The notes under the pieces were generated by a model. That model saw only the letters and a program-made list of their open reading frames with translations, was not told where the DNA came from and ran no database searches. Shown here one piece after another: positions 45,894 to 55,825 of a DNA stretch of 64,000 nt. Positions within the stretch are counted from its first letter, which is position 1; each line of letters opens with the position of its first letter. The position numbers were made by a program, and so were the translations under genes. Origin of the DNA: an uncultured Helicobacteraceae bacterium (lineage in GTDB: Bacteria > Campylobacterota > Campylobacteria > Campylobacterales > Helicobacteraceae); assembly GCA_934668765.1 (NCBI GenBank), contig CAKUOH010000011.1, forward strand, positions 1 through 64,000, in the 5' to 3' direction.

Positions 45894-48194
45894 ATGAAAA
45901 ATCTAAATTTTGGTAATATTTTCCCCAAATGGGCGAAAATTGCGTTGTTTGTTTTAAGTGGCATTGCGATTGTGCTTTTAAGTGCGACTTTTGCATTGCA
46001 AAAGTGGGCAGATTCGCAGGTAGAGAGCGCGAATCTAACGCTAACAAAATTCGATAAATCTAAAAGCATAGAGTTAAATTTAGATTTGAGTAGCGAATCT
46101 AAAAGCAAATCTAATGCCAAATCGCAAATTTACGCTTACGAAGCGTGGGTGCATTTTTCGCGCCTTGATTTTTTGCTTCGCTCACGGACTATTTCGCATA
46201 TCGACATAAAAGACATTGCGTGGGCAAGTGGCATTGATTCAAGTGCGATTAAAAGCATAGAAAGCCACAATCGCCGTTTAAATTTCACCACCACGCAAAA
46301 ACTTGCGCTTGATTTGGGTGCGAATCTAGGAGCGATGAGTTTTAAAATGGATTTTGCTCCATTGCCAAAAGGCATCATCAAATATTATCTCATAATTATG
46401 ATTTTATTCACACTAATGCTATTTTGTTGCAAAATATTTCAAAATGAAATTGCTAGATTTTTCTACTTGATAAAAACCGAATCTTTACCACAAATCCTTT
46501 ATCAAAGCTACAAAAACATAAATCCGCTTTATCGTCATACATTTTGGATTGTGTTTATCGCGTGTAATGTGGTGTTTGGGTTTGATACGGCGCAATTTTT
46601 ATGGGGTAAGGAGTCTTGGGATGCGACATTTGGCGGCACAATGGGAACTTGGATGGTAAGACAAGGGCGATACACGCAAAATGCCATTGCGGTATATCTC
46701 ACGCAAGGTTTGGTGCTACCTATCTTAAACAATGTCCTTGCCTTTGCGGCTCTTAGCGTAACTAGCATTTTGCTTTGTGTTTATCTTAATATCACGCGCA
46801 AAGTATGGATTTGGGTACTTGTGGGTTGCGTGCTGACACTTTCGCCATTTACCCTTGCTAGAATGTATTTTACCTATCAAGTTGTAGGGCTTTTCATCGC
46901 TGTGGCAATCGGCATTTTAGGCTTTGTTTTAGCTAAAAAAGCAGGCGAATTTAGCATAAATTCCGCTCAAAATGGGGGGGGGGGGCGACTTTTGCCACTC
47001 ACTTAACGCGCAAAAAAGCCACAATTCACTAAGCATTTTACCAAATTTAAACAAACCTTACCACAAATTCAAACCCTACTCCCTTTGCCTTTTGTCAGTC
47101 CTTTGCATTCATTGGGGCATAGCAAGCTATCAGCCATTTATTGATACCGCGCTTATCTTGCTTTGTGGTGGAATCATCGCCATTATCATTGACAATAAAG
47201 GCGATTTAAAACTTTCACTTCATAAATCGCGCTTTCTTATCATCTCCGTAGCCTTTGCGGCACTTTCTTATAAAATCGTGCTTGATATACTCAAAAAATT
47301 TGACATTGCCCAAAATGAATACAACAATCAAATGATAGCTTTAAGCGACTTGCCCGAGCGCATTATCTTTGCCATTAAGTTAGCTTTTGAGCATTTATTT
47401 GCTTACAATGTCGCCTTTATGCCTGAATTTATAGCTATTTTGTTTGGTGTGTTTGTGGCGATATTGTTGTTTTTGCTTTTTGGCTCAAAGCTACACAAAG
47501 GCGCAAAATTAAGCATTTTGATTGTGCTTTGTGGAATGATTATAGCAAGTCAAACCATATCATACTTTCTAAAACTTTAAGCATAAGTATCGTAACTGAA
47601 TTTTATGGCTTACTCTTTTTGCGTGTGCTTATAATCGCCCTTGTCTTTAAGCTGGTAGCACAAGTTGCCCGCGCACAAACTCTATGGCAAAACCTATGCT
47701 TTATGTTACCGTGCGTTATCATTTGGGCTTGTGTGATTCAGTCGCTAAATGCGCAAAAAATGCAAAAACTTTCTATGGAAAAAGATTTTCGTTTTATCAA
47801 CCGTGTTATTGATAGGATAGAACAGCTTGATGAATTTAGCTACAATAAGCAGTATTGTGGGATAATGTTTGGCACAGTAGAAACACCTAGCGATTTCTTG
47901 GGTTTTAATCTATTTCCTAGATGGGATATGCAAAGTGTATTTGGCTACACAATGCAAAAAGATATTTTCAAAGTATGCGGATTTTACTTTAATGATGAAT
48001 TTAAAGAAAAACAAATAACAAAAGTTCTCATCTTCCGTCTCCACAAAGCAGGCATTTTAGATAAATTACAACCATTTCCGCACAAAGATTCAGTAGTGGT
48101 ATTTGAAGACATTATCGTCTTTGTCGCTAGCAAGGGCAATTTAGACGAAATTCGCCAAATGGCAAAGGCGCAAGACAATGGAGCAGCAAGATGA
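45894..48194 (+). pseudogene. GtrII-like membrane glycosyltransferase gene, frame broken at G12 and again near 47560
   Basis: Three open segments in two frames form one protein. 45894-46985 has the start (GAAAGGATAAATC before ATG), one membrane helix, a soluble part, then helices with the catalytic-looking FGFDTAQFLWGKESWDATFG. 46972-47580 continues the helices in the +1 frame. 47529-48194 returns to the first frame (LSKTLSISIVTEFYGLLFLR...) and ends with a soluble domain. The first break is the G12 tract, where G11 would join the frames. The second is a one-base shift near 47545-47575 with no long homopolymer. The repaired protein would be about 765 aa, resembling GtrII-type glucosyltransferases that modify O-antigen. 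OFF at present. Confidence 0.7.
46974..46985 (+). repeat. G12 homopolymer tract, likely phase-variation switch
   Basis: Twelve consecutive G residues inside the glycosyltransferase gene. With 12 the upstream frame stops 8 codons later (RLLPLT); 11 or 14 would continue it into the next segment. Confidence 0.85.
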
Positions 48195-48249
48195 AAAAAG
48201 AAATGGATTGCCACGACTTGCAAGCAAGTCTCACAAAGACAAAGTGGCT

Positions 48250-48343
48250 TGTCATACTGAGATTTCGCAAGAAAGCGAAGTATCTCAAAAGAACAGCGAT
48301 AGAGATATTTCGCTTTGTGCTGCGCACTCCGCTCAATATGACA
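48250..48343. repeat. Type C inverted repeat
   Basis: The left arm TGTCATACTGAGATTTCGC...GAAGTATCTC pairs with a right arm that reads, reverse-complemented, TGTCATATTGAGCGGAG...GAAATATCTC. The arms are about 40 bp each. Confidence 0.65.
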
Positions 48344-48390
48344 ATATGGATTTGACGGCTTTTTCAAAGCCTTAATATGACAAAAACCTA

Positions 48391-48425
48391 GCTTGTCATA
48401 CTGATCTTTCGCAAGAAAGCGATTG
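48391..48425 (+). repeat. Type C repeat, second partial copy
   Basis: GCTTGTCATACTGATCTTTC and GCAAGAAAGCGA repeat the left arm of the copy 140 bp upstream almost exactly. Confidence 0.6.
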
Positions 48426-48529
48426 CGACAAAACAAGCAATAGCGCAGTTTCTTCAATCACTCTCCCCGATTTATCACAAAAAGACAAACGCACCTAATT
48501 GCACACCCAAAAACGAATTGTCCGCACAC

Positions 48530-50092
48530 CTAATGCAAAAAGTGCCTTTTGCCACTGAAATATAGCGCGATTTTGTGCTCATCTGCAGCTTGGATTACTT
48601 CGCTGTCCCTTATGCTTCCGCCCGGCTCGATAATCGCGCTAACTCCACAAGGCGCAAGTAAATCAATGCTATCACGGAATGGGAAAAACGCCTCACTTGC
48701 CACGCTAGCACCACTTAAATCCAAATCCATTTTTTCTGCCTTTGAAATGGCTAGATTTACCGCATCTACGCGACTTGTAAGCCCCATTCCTATGCCTAGT
48801 AAAACGCTATCTTTGACAAAGGCAATGCCATTTGACTTCGTCCAAGCGGCGATTTTGTGTGCGATTAGCAAGTCTTGCATTTGCGAATCATTTGCCTTGC
48901 ACTCGCCCATTTGCCTTGCCTCTAAAACCTCGCGTTCATCAATAAAATCCTGCGTTTGTAGCAAAAATCCACCCATTAGTTTGCGAAAATCCATATTGCG
49001 ACTTTGAATCACGCTTGAATTGCTATCCCAAAAATCTCCGCTCATCGTAAAGATTCGCACTCGCTTTTTATCGCTAAAAATCTCCAAAGCCGCCGAATCC
49101 ACCTCTCGCGCCACAATAACTTCAAAAAAGACTTCTTTCATAGTTTCTGCCAAAAGTGCATCTAGTCGCCCATTTATCGCTACCACGCCACCATACGCAC
49201 TCAAACTATCGCAAGATAAAGCGCATTTGTAAGATTGCACCAAATCATCTTTAATCGCAAAACCACAGGGATTGCCGTGCTTTACGATACAAATGGCATT
49301 TTTATCAAACGCGCTGACAATCTTAAGCGCGTTATTTATATCAAGGAAATTATTGAAACTTGCCTCGCCTTTTAGGACGACAAAATCCTTGCTCCACGCA
49401 TTTTCAAACTCATAGAGTGCGCCGCGCTGATGCGGATTTTCCCCATAGCGCGTGGTGGCAAATTTCTTGCCGACAATGAAATGCGATTCGCCAAAACCGC
49501 CATTAAACCGCGCATTCATATAATTTGCGATAAAGCTATCATACTCCGCTGTGTGCGAAAATGCCTTTATCATAAGATTGCGCCGAAATTCAAGCGATTC
49601 TTGTGGATTTACTAAATCGCACTTTAATACCTCCAAGATTCGCCCATAGTCCGCGCTATCTACTACAACGATGACGCTTTCATAGTTTTTTGCCGCAGCG
49701 CGAATAAGACTAGGACCGCCTATGTCGATATTTTCGATAATTTCATCAAAGTCATTTGTGCGATTTGTAGTCTGCTTAAATGGATATAGATTCACACATA
49801 CCAAATCAATGGGATAAATATCGTTTTGCTTTGCAGACTGCGTGTGAGCGGTATTATCGCGTTTATATAAAATGCCCCCGTGAATCTTTGGGTGAAGCGT
49901 TTTTACACGCCCATCAAAAAGCTCATTTTGCCCTGTATATGCGCTCAAATCAGTTGCGCTAATACCATTTTCACGCAAATGCGCCAAAGTTCCGCCCGTG
50001 CTTAAAATCTCAAATCCCAGCTCCACAAGTCCTTTTGCAAAGTCCGCCACACCACTTTTATCGCTTACGCTTAAAATCGCTCTTTTTTGCAT
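48530..50092 (-). CDS. purH: Bifunctional AICAR transformylase / IMP cyclohydrolase
   Basis: This 520-aa enzyme does the last two steps of IMP synthesis. The N-terminal cyclohydrolase domain shows [49 protein letters not shown] and [16 protein letters not shown]. The C-terminal transformylase domain shows [27 protein letters not shown] and [20 protein letters not shown]. Length is normal. It stands apart from purCSQ, consistent with a scattered pur pathway. The ATG at 50092 follows AAAGGATT. Confidence 0.96.
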   Translation of the reverse strand: MQKRAILSVSDKSGVADFAKGLVELGFEILSTGGTLAHLRENGISATDLSAYTGQNELFDGRVKTLHPKIHGGILYKRDNTAHTQSAKQNDIYPIDLVCVNLYPFKQTTNRTNDFDEIIENIDIGGPSLIRAAAKNYESVIVVVDSADYGRILEVLKCDLVNPQESLEFRRNLMIKAFSHTAEYDSFIANYMNARFNGGFGESHFIVGKKFATTRYGENPHQRGALYEFENAWSKDFVVLKGEASFNNFLDINNALKIVSAFDKNAICIVKHGNPCGFAIKDDLVQSYKCALSCDSLSAYGGVVAINGRLDALLAETMKEVFFEVIVAREVDSAALEIFSDKKRVRIFTMSGDFWDSNSSVIQSRNMDFRKLMGGFLLQTQDFIDEREVLEARQMGECKANDSQMQDLLIAHKIAAWTKSNGIAFVKDSVLLGIGMGLTSRVDAVNLAISKAEKMDLDLSGASVASEAFFPFRDSIDLLAPCGVSAIIEPGGSIRDSEVIQAADEHKIALYFSGKRHFLH

Positions 50093-50171
50093 AAAAATCC
50101 TTTATGTTGAAGTTTTGTTAAAATCCGCATTTTGCGCTTTTTTTAGATTCGCGCTAAATTAAGATTTGTCC

Positions 50172-50663
50172 CTATAAATACAAATCACAGATTCGCTTTG
50201 AGATTTGCGTAATCGAATCAAGCGCATTTAGCGTAAAATCCGCTTGTTTTTCGTAGTGATGAATGCGCCGTTTGTATAGTTCCTCTGCTAACTCAAAGCG
50301 ACTAAATAGTGGGCGCACATTGCTTTTATCTTCTAAAATACGCTCTTTTAGTGCTTCGATAGGTGATTGCAAATAAAACACGCTACCGATTTCGCGCAAA
50401 TCATAATTCACAGGAATCCCGCCACCTGTGGCAATCACAGCATTGTGGACATTTTTGCGGATAAATTCGCAAAGACTAACTTCCATCTCCCTAAAATGCG
50501 CTTCTCCAAACTTGCTAAAAATCTCATTTACGCTCATTCCCGCATTTACCTCAAGAATACTATCGGTATCAAGTAAAATAGTTTGTTTTAGCCTTGCAAC
50601 TTCCCTGCCTATCGTGGTTTTCCCAGAGCCCATAAAGCCGATTAGCACGATATTATTTGACAT
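50172..50663 (-). CDS. aroK: Shikimate kinase
   Basis: The ATG at 50663 gives 163 aa starting SNNIVLIGFMGSGKTTIGRE, with the Walker A loop GSGKT at residues 12-16. The frame is open to 50678, further into the upstream gene. LDTDSILEVNAGMSVNEIF and the RExE-type region FREMEVSLCEF bind shikimate; TGGGIPVNY is the third motif and RPLF starts the lid. It phosphorylates shikimate in aromatic amino acid synthesis. It overlaps the AMIN gene by 11 bp, in the same order as H. pylori HP0157/HP0156 from memory. Confidence 0.95.
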   Translation of the reverse strand: MSNNIVLIGFMGSGKTTIGREVARLKQTILLDTDSILEVNAGMSVNEIFSKFGEAHFREMEVSLCEFIRKNVHNAVIATGGGIPVNYDLREIGSVFYLQSPIEALKERILEDKSNVRPLFSRFELAEELYKRRIHHYEKQADFTLNALDSITQISKRICDLYL

Positions 50664-51585
50664 TGATTTTAACCCCATCTGCGCGTTTTTCTAGCTCATA
50701 GACATAGTTTCCATCTAATTCTAACACGATTCGCAAAAAGCTCGTGTGAAGCCCATAACGCAGGCGTTTAAAGTAGGGCTGATTGATTATATAGCGATTT
50801 TTCTTATAATATTTTTTGTTGATTTCAAAATCAAGGACGATTCGATATGGATTTTGCATAATGTAATGTCGCTTTAAATTACCCTGATATGCGATAAAAA
50901 TGCTGTTTCCATTAACGGAGTAGGGCGCGGATTTACTTTGGCGCGAATCTTGCGTATTTTGCGCCTTTCTAGTCGAATCTTGCACAGAATCTGTCCTTAT
51001 TTGGTGTGGTTTGCTGGTTTCTTGTGTGGAATCTTGCTTTGTTTTAGTTGAATTATCGCTTGAATCTTGCGCTATAATCATCACATTTTCTTGTTTTAAA
51101 TCCTTTGAATTCCCCGCCACCAAATCCACCGCTCCACCAGAAATCCTCATATCCCTAGCCGAATCTTCGCTTTCGCGCACAATCGTTTCTTTAGAATCCA
51201 CAGGAATATCCACTGCTTTTACCATAGTCTTTGTGGGTTTATGGCTTGGCGGGGGCGTTTTGTTGTCGATAGTTTTCACTTTGGCGATCTGATTTTTGTT
51301 TAGCACTTGGGAGATTAAAAGTGGCATTCGCCAATCGATTCGCCCGCGCGCTGCGACACTTCTAGTCTGAATAGAGCCGTCAATATTTTGAAAAGTTACC
51401 TCGATTTTTTTAATCAAACGCGCTGAGCTAGGAAACTCAATTTGCGCAGTATCAAACACGCTAGTTTCGCCATAATATGGACGAATCGAATCTTTTGGCA
51501 CAACCACAGGCGTAAATGGGTCTTCCCTTGCGCTTAAAACGCTACAAAATCCCAAAATCGCCACAATCAATATAATTTGTTTCAA
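50653..51585 (-). CDS. AMIN-domain periplasmic protein
   Basis: This 310-aa protein has a signal peptide (QIILIVAILGFCSVLSA). Two regions fit AMIN-type strands: after residue 45 (DTAQIEFPSSARLIKKIEVT) and at the C-terminus (IFIAYQGNLKRHYIMQNPYR, IVLDFEINKKYY, FLRIVLELDGNYVYELEK). AMIN domains bind peptidoglycan or target proteins to it. Between them, residues 115-225 are a low-complexity Asp/Ser/Thr/Gln linker (DSTQETSKP, DSTRKAQNTQDSRQ) encoded by GATTC boxes. The gene starts 26 bp after the DivIC-like gene and overlaps aroK. Confidence 0.82.
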   Translation of the reverse strand: MKQIILIVAILGFCSVLSAREDPFTPVVVPKDSIRPYYGETSVFDTAQIEFPSSARLIKKIEVTFQNIDGSIQTRSVAARGRIDWRMPLLISQVLNKNQIAKVKTIDNKTPPPSHKPTKTMVKAVDIPVDSKETIVRESEDSARDMRISGGAVDLVAGNSKDLKQENVMIIAQDSSDNSTKTKQDSTQETSKPHQIRTDSVQDSTRKAQNTQDSRQSKSAPYSVNGNSIFIAYQGNLKRHYIMQNPYRIVLDFEINKKYYKKNRYIINQPYFKRLRYGLHTSFLRIVLELDGNYVYELEKRADGVKINVK

Positions 51586-51611
51586 ACTCTATCCTTAATT
51601 TTGCTTTAAAA

Positions 51612-51872
51612 TTACCCGCCGATAAGCTCGAAAATCTCTTTTTGCAAATAGGCATTTTGCCTTTGATAAAACTTAATGCTACTTTTAAGCGCGTCCTCTT
51701 GCTCTTGCAGTTCAAGCAAAACAATTAGACTTTTATTGCCAATTAGCAAGTCAAAAATATGCCACAAAAGCAAACTAAGCAAGATTCCCATAATGATATA
51801 GGGCAGATATAGGCGCAATCGCTGTTTGAATCGCCACCAAAATTTATTATCATCTAGCAAAATGTCTTGCAT
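51612..51872 (-). CDS. FtsB/DivIC-like small membrane coiled-coil protein
   Basis: This 86-aa protein has a basic N-terminus, one membrane helix (YLPYIIMGILLSLLLWHIFD), then a coiled coil (LLELQEQEDALKSSIKFYQR, QNAYLQKEIFELIGG). This is the layout of FtsB/DivIC septum proteins that join FtsL and FtsQ at the division site. Short length and low complexity limit the call. It is the first gene of the unit with the AMIN protein and aroK. Confidence 0.7.
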   Translation of the reverse strand: MQDILLDDNKFWWRFKQRLRLYLPYIIMGILLSLLLWHIFDLLIGNKSLIVLLELQEQEDALKSSIKFYQRQNAYLQKEIFELIGG

Positions 51873-52056
51873 TTTTTATCCCCTGCATTTTTTGTTCCGT
51901 GCAAACAAAATATATAAAATTTCAAAATCCGCATTTTAACAAAAAAATCATTTAATTTGATATTTTTGCGTGGATTTTTTGGGTTTGCTTTGGATTTTGG
52001 TTATATCAAGTGAGAATTTTTCAAATTTCATTAAAAGCGTCAAATATATAACGCGC

Positions 52057-52626
52057 CTAAATTTTTACGCGACTTTCTATCGCCCTTTGCAATGACAACT
52101 TATCAATATTATCTAACCCCACGCCCGTAGGGACGCCCTGTGCGATTTTAGAAAACACAAGATTTTCGCCACTTAACTTATCCTCAATGTATAAAATCAT
52201 CGCCTCGCTACTCAAACTAGGCGAAAACGCAAAAATAATCTCTTGTTTATTATAAGTGCGAATCTTGGCGCGAATATCTGCGAAATCCACCTCTTTCACG
52301 CTACTAATCACAAAGTAGCTCCCACCAAAAACGCCTATTTCTTCTAATGTCAAAATATCCTTTGGATTTTGCACGATGCAAAGGCTTTGGTGATACAAAC
52401 GCGCCGAATCCTCGCAAATATCGCAAATCTTGCCCTCCGACATACCGCCGCAAATCTCACAAGAGCGCACATTCTGAATCGCGCTTTCAATGCAGTGCGC
52501 GATATTTAGGGCTAGGATTTTATTTTCAATAGCAAGTGTGTAGGCGATTTTGAGTGCAGATTTACGCCCGATGCTTGGGATTTGCTCAAGTTGCTCGACT
52601 AAAAGATTAAAAGATTTCATTTTCAT
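52057..52626 (-). CDS. recR: Recombination protein RecR
   Basis: At 189 aa it is close to the usual 200. The N-terminal helix-hairpin-helix is LVEQLEQIPSIGRKSALKIA. The four zinc cysteines are in CEICGGMSEGKICDIC. A Toprim-type region follows (LCIVQNPKDILTLEEIGVFG, FAFSPSLSSEAMILYIEDKL) and the Walker-B-like end is IAQGVPTGVGLDNIDKLSLQ. RecR loads RecA in gap repair with RecO. Two ATGs (52626 and 52620) are possible. Confidence 0.94.
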   Translation of the reverse strand: MKMKSFNLLVEQLEQIPSIGRKSALKIAYTLAIENKILALNIAHCIESAIQNVRSCEICGGMSEGKICDICEDSARLYHQSLCIVQNPKDILTLEEIGVFGGSYFVISSVKEVDFADIRAKIRTYNKQEIIFAFSPSLSSEAMILYIEDKLSGENLVFSKIAQGVPTGVGLDNIDKLSLQRAIESRVKI

Positions 52627-52732
52627 AAATCTTTTTAATGCAAAAATAATTCCATTATTTTTGATTCGTAGTAGATTTGCATAAAATTAAATTTGCACGA
52701 TTCGCGCCTAAAAAGCGCGAATCTATGCTATT

Positions 52733-55210
52733 TTACACACCTTTGCTTGTGTATTTTGGTGCTTTAAATACCTCAACCGCTTCTGCTTTGCCCTTATATT
52801 TTTCAATATTGACTAGCGCGGTGTGGGCGATATTGCCATTTGCTAATTTGGAGGTAGGAATGTCAAGCGTTAGCACATTTGCGCTACCATTGCGACATAG
52901 CCCTTTGCTATTTGGGTCATACCACGCACCTTCTGGCAATCGCACTACGCCCTCTTTTATGTCATTTGTGATGACAGCCCCTGCCAAAACTTCGCCCCTT
53001 TTGTTAAACACACGCACAATGTCGCCTTTTTTGATGCCTTTTCGTTTGGCATCTTTTGTGTTTATCCAAATGGGTTCGCGCCCATTGACAGCGTATTTTT
53101 TGCGCAAACTTGTATTGTTTAGCTGTGAGTGCAATCTATCCACAGGGTGAGTGCTTATTAAATGAAATTCCGCGCTTTTTTCTTTCATCAAAAGCCACTC
53201 AGCAGGTTCAAACCACGCAGGGTGTGCGTGGCAATCATCGTATTTCATTTTCTCAATGGTAGTTGAGTAAATCTCAATTTTGCCTGATGGCGTCCCTAGC
53301 GGGTTTAGAATCGGGTCATCTCTAAAATCTTTAAAGCGCACAAACTCCGTATTTTCATAAGGCACTTCAAAATTTATGACTTTATTTGCACTCCAAAATT
53401 CCTTAAAGCTCGCAGGCAAAGGGATATTTTGTGATTTTGCTTGTTTTAGTGCGACATTGTAAAATTCCTCTAACCACGCCATTTCACTTTTGCCCTCGCT
53501 GTATTTATCCAAAATGTCAAATTCCTCTGCCAAGTCGCAGAAAATTTGATAGTCATCTCTGCTTTCCCCTTGTTTTTCTACGGCTTGTTTCATAGGGACT
53601 AAATTTAGGTTTGAATAATCGCCCGTCATTGCAATGTCATTGCGCTCATAAGTGCTAGTCGCTGGTAAAACAATATCTGCCATTCTAGCTGTTGGCGTCC
53701 AATAAATCTCATTTACCACAAATGTGCGTGGTTTTTGGAATGCTTTTTTTAGTGTGTTTGTATCTTGATGATGGACAAATGGATTGCCACCGCACCAATA
53801 CACGAAATCAATGTCAGTATAAGTTACCTTTTTGCCGTTGTTGTCGATGATTTTGCCCGGATTTAGCAATGCGTCTGCGATTCGCGCCACAGGGATATTG
53901 AATTTCGCAGAAGTCGCAAGCCACTCAGAGCCTCTACTCTCATCAGTTGTCGCACTAGCAGTCATACCGCTAGGAATCGCAGCTTTTGCAGTCGCTACGC
54001 CACCGCCAGAGTAGTGATATGATAGCCCGAATCCTCCACCGGGAAGCCCGATTTGCCCAATCATACTTGCCAAAGTTACTAGCATCCAATGCGGTTGCTC
54101 TCCGTGGTGAGCGCGCTGCATTCCCCAGCCAGACATTAGCATTGTGCGATTATTAAAGAAATCTTTTGCAAGTTGTTTAATGGTTTTTTCACTTACGCCA
54201 CTGATTTTTGATGCCCATTTTGCGTCTTTTGCAACGCCGTCTTTTTTGCCTGTGAGATATTCAGCAAATTTATCAAAGCCCTCTGTGTAGGTTTCTACAA
54301 AGTCTTTGTCGTATTTGCCTGTGGTGTGCATTGTGTGCGCGATTCCTAACATAAGTGCCACATCGGTATTTGGGCGTGGTGCAATCCACTCAGCTTTTAG
54401 TCCTTTTGCGCTCTCATTGAAAATCGGGTCAATGTGAATGATTCGTTTGCCCTTTGCTTTTGCTAGTTTTTTGAAGTATTCGATACCTTCGCCATCAGGG
54501 ATTCCCCACGCTACGCGAAGCGTTGCAAATGGATTCATCCCCCAAAGCACGATGATTTTGCTCTCACTTAATACATATTCCCAAGAAGTTTGCTGGTCAT
54601 AAACCTCCAAAGTCCCTACGATGTGTGGCATAATGACTTGTGAAGCACCTGTGGAGTAGTCCCCTGTCGAGCCGACATAGCCACCAGCCATTCCCAAAAA
54701 TCTTTGCAATAAGATTCGCGCATTGTGCATTCTGCCCGGGCTATACCACCCATAGCTTCCACCAAATACGGCACTTGCACCCTTGTCTTTGTAGGTCTTT
54801 TTAAGTTCATTTGCCACAAGTTTGATTGCGTCCTCATATTTCACGCGCACCCATTCATCTTTGCCACGCAATTCAGGTTTAGGCGAATTGGGATTTTCCA
54901 AATAGCTTTTTCGCACCATTGGATAAAGCACCCGAGAATCCGCATAAATCAAATCGCCCGTAACGGTTTGCAAAGGATTTAGCGTCTTTTTAGGAATCGC
55001 ATTTTGGCTTGAAATTATCTTGCCATTTTTAATGCCAAGTTTCAAAATCCCCCAATGCGCTCCCGTAATCACTTCGCCATTTTTGACTAATTCAGTGTTA
55101 AAGCCACCTTTTAGTCCTTTTGCTATTAGATGTCCGCGTCCTACTACATTATCAATTAGTGGCAAACTTGCAAACAATGCACTTGCCTTTAAAAATCCTC
55201 TTCTTTCCAT
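52733..55210 (-). CDS. Periplasmic TMAO/DMSO/biotin-sulfoxide-type molybdopterin reductase
   Basis: This 825-aa protein has a twin-arginine signal (MERRGFLKASALFASLPL). It lacks the N-terminal [4Fe-4S] cysteines, as in TorA, BisC and DorA. Family blocks are GGSYGWYSPGRMHNARILLQ and TGDYSTGAS, where Ser186 is the predicted Mo ligand; VLWGMNPFATLRVAWGIPDG, GWGMQRAHHGEQPHWMLVTL and the C-terminal STHPVDRLHSQLNNTSLR follow. It reduces TMAO, DMSO or another S- or N-oxide as an anaerobic electron sink; the C. jejuni counterpart is, from memory, Cj0264. AAGGAGA precedes the ATG. The cytochrome partner lies 10 bp upstream. Confidence 0.93.
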   Translation of the reverse strand: MERRGFLKASALFASLPLIDNVVGRGHLIAKGLKGGFNTELVKNGEVITGAHWGILKLGIKNGKIISSQNAIPKKTLNPLQTVTGDLIYADSRVLYPMVRKSYLENPNSPKPELRGKDEWVRVKYEDAIKLVANELKKTYKDKGASAVFGGSYGWYSPGRMHNARILLQRFLGMAGGYVGSTGDYSTGASQVIMPHIVGTLEVYDQQTSWEYVLSESKIIVLWGMNPFATLRVAWGIPDGEGIEYFKKLAKAKGKRIIHIDPIFNESAKGLKAEWIAPRPNTDVALMLGIAHTMHTTGKYDKDFVETYTEGFDKFAEYLTGKKDGVAKDAKWASKISGVSEKTIKQLAKDFFNNRTMLMSGWGMQRAHHGEQPHWMLVTLASMIGQIGLPGGGFGLSYHYSGGGVATAKAAIPSGMTASATTDESRGSEWLATSAKFNIPVARIADALLNPGKIIDNNGKKVTYTDIDFVYWCGGNPFVHHQDTNTLKKAFQKPRTFVVNEIYWTPTARMADIVLPATSTYERNDIAMTGDYSNLNLVPMKQAVEKQGESRDDYQIFCDLAEEFDILDKYSEGKSEMAWLEEFYNVALKQAKSQNIPLPASFKEFWSANKVINFEVPYENTEFVRFKDFRDDPILNPLGTPSGKIEIYSTTIEKMKYDDCHAHPAWFEPAEWLLMKEKSAEFHLISTHPVDRLHSQLNNTSLRKKYAVNGREPIWINTKDAKRKGIKKGDIVRVFNKRGEVLAGAVITNDIKEGVVRLPEGAWYDPNSKGLCRNGSANVLTLDIPTSKLANGNIAHTALVNIEKYKGKAEAVEVFKAPKYTSKGV

Positions 55211-55220
55211 TTTTTTCTCC

Positions 55221-55814
55221 TTATTTTTTATATGGCATATCTTTTGCGTTTTTTTGCAAATACTGAATCAAAAGATAGCTATCTTCTTTTGAAATCGCCG
55301 TCCTGCTAAGCATAGAATTTACCATACTAGGCCACTGATTTGCGTTAAATTCCTTTGGATTGTGGAGTTTGTGGCAAATCGCGCAGTTTGTATTAAACAT
55401 TTCCTCCGCGCTTTTATACATTGAATCCAAATCATCGCTAAATCCGTCCTTATCGGTTAAGAATTTTGCTTTGATTAAAATCCACTTTTTCCTGCCGTCC
55501 TCGACACTTTTGCCACTATCAAAGTCATAAGTAGCTTTTTTGTCAATCCCTGCGACTAAGATTCGCCGATTTGGCACGAAATAGATGGCACTTGGGACAC
55601 CATCTTCTATCCACCCGCTAATCTCAACTTCTACTTTGCCGTCCTTTTCGCCTAGCATTTTGACTTCCACGCTTGGTAAAAGTCGCCCTACGGCTTTAGG
55701 ATTGTTTGGCAAATAAAGCGATTTGACTTTAGCGGAGTATGATTCACCCCAAAGTGTACATATAAAAAATAGCGCAAAAATCGCTATGAATCGCATTCCA
55801 TTTTTAATACTCAA
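55221..55814 (-). CDS. Monoheme cytochrome c partner of the molybdopterin reductase
   Basis: The start is a TTG at 55814, 5 bp after a strong AAGGAGGT that directly follows the stop of the outer-membrane protein gene; the next ATG (55796) is too far from it. The 197-aa product has a signal peptide (RFIAIFALFFICTLWGE), a beta-rich domain of about 110 residues and a C-terminal heme domain with CAICH and distal candidates (Met in NQWPSMVNSMLSRT). It resembles the C-terminal part of TorC and Campylobacter Cj0265, which pass electrons to the reductase. Translational coupling to the phase-variable gene upstream is likely. Confidence 0.88.
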   Translation of the reverse strand: MSIKNGMRFIAIFALFFICTLWGESYSAKVKSLYLPNNPKAVGRLLPSVEVKMLGEKDGKVEVEISGWIEDGVPSAIYFVPNRRILVAGIDKKATYDFDSGKSVEDGRKKWILIKAKFLTDKDGFSDDLDSMYKSAEEMFNTNCAICHKLHNPKEFNANQWPSMVNSMLSRTAISKEDSYLLIQYLQKNAKDMPYKK

Positions 55815-55825
55815 AATTTACCTCC

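Larger units (their letters stand above)
48195..48529. other. 335-bp gap holding type C repeats; no gene
   Basis: Between the glycosyltransferase remnant and the purH stop there are only dispersed repeats (48250-48343 and 48391-48425) and a short palindrome GGCTTTTTCAAAGCC at 48358-48372. No start with a ribosome-binding site was found. Confidence 0.65.

Noticed and set aside
46972..47580. A separate 202-aa membrane protein gene starting in the G12 tract
   Set aside because: Its start codon abuts the tract, it has no ribosome-binding site and its sequence continues the helices of the upstream segment. It is the middle part of one frameshifted gene.
48178..48375. A 65-aa frame after the glycosyltransferase
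   Set aside because: It is translated repeat DNA (type C) overlapping the end of the true gene.
40913..51000. Reading the GATTC-rich linkers as a conserved protein motif
   Set aside because: The proteins are unrelated and lie in different compartments. The common factor is the DNA word, so a shared peptide function is not supported.
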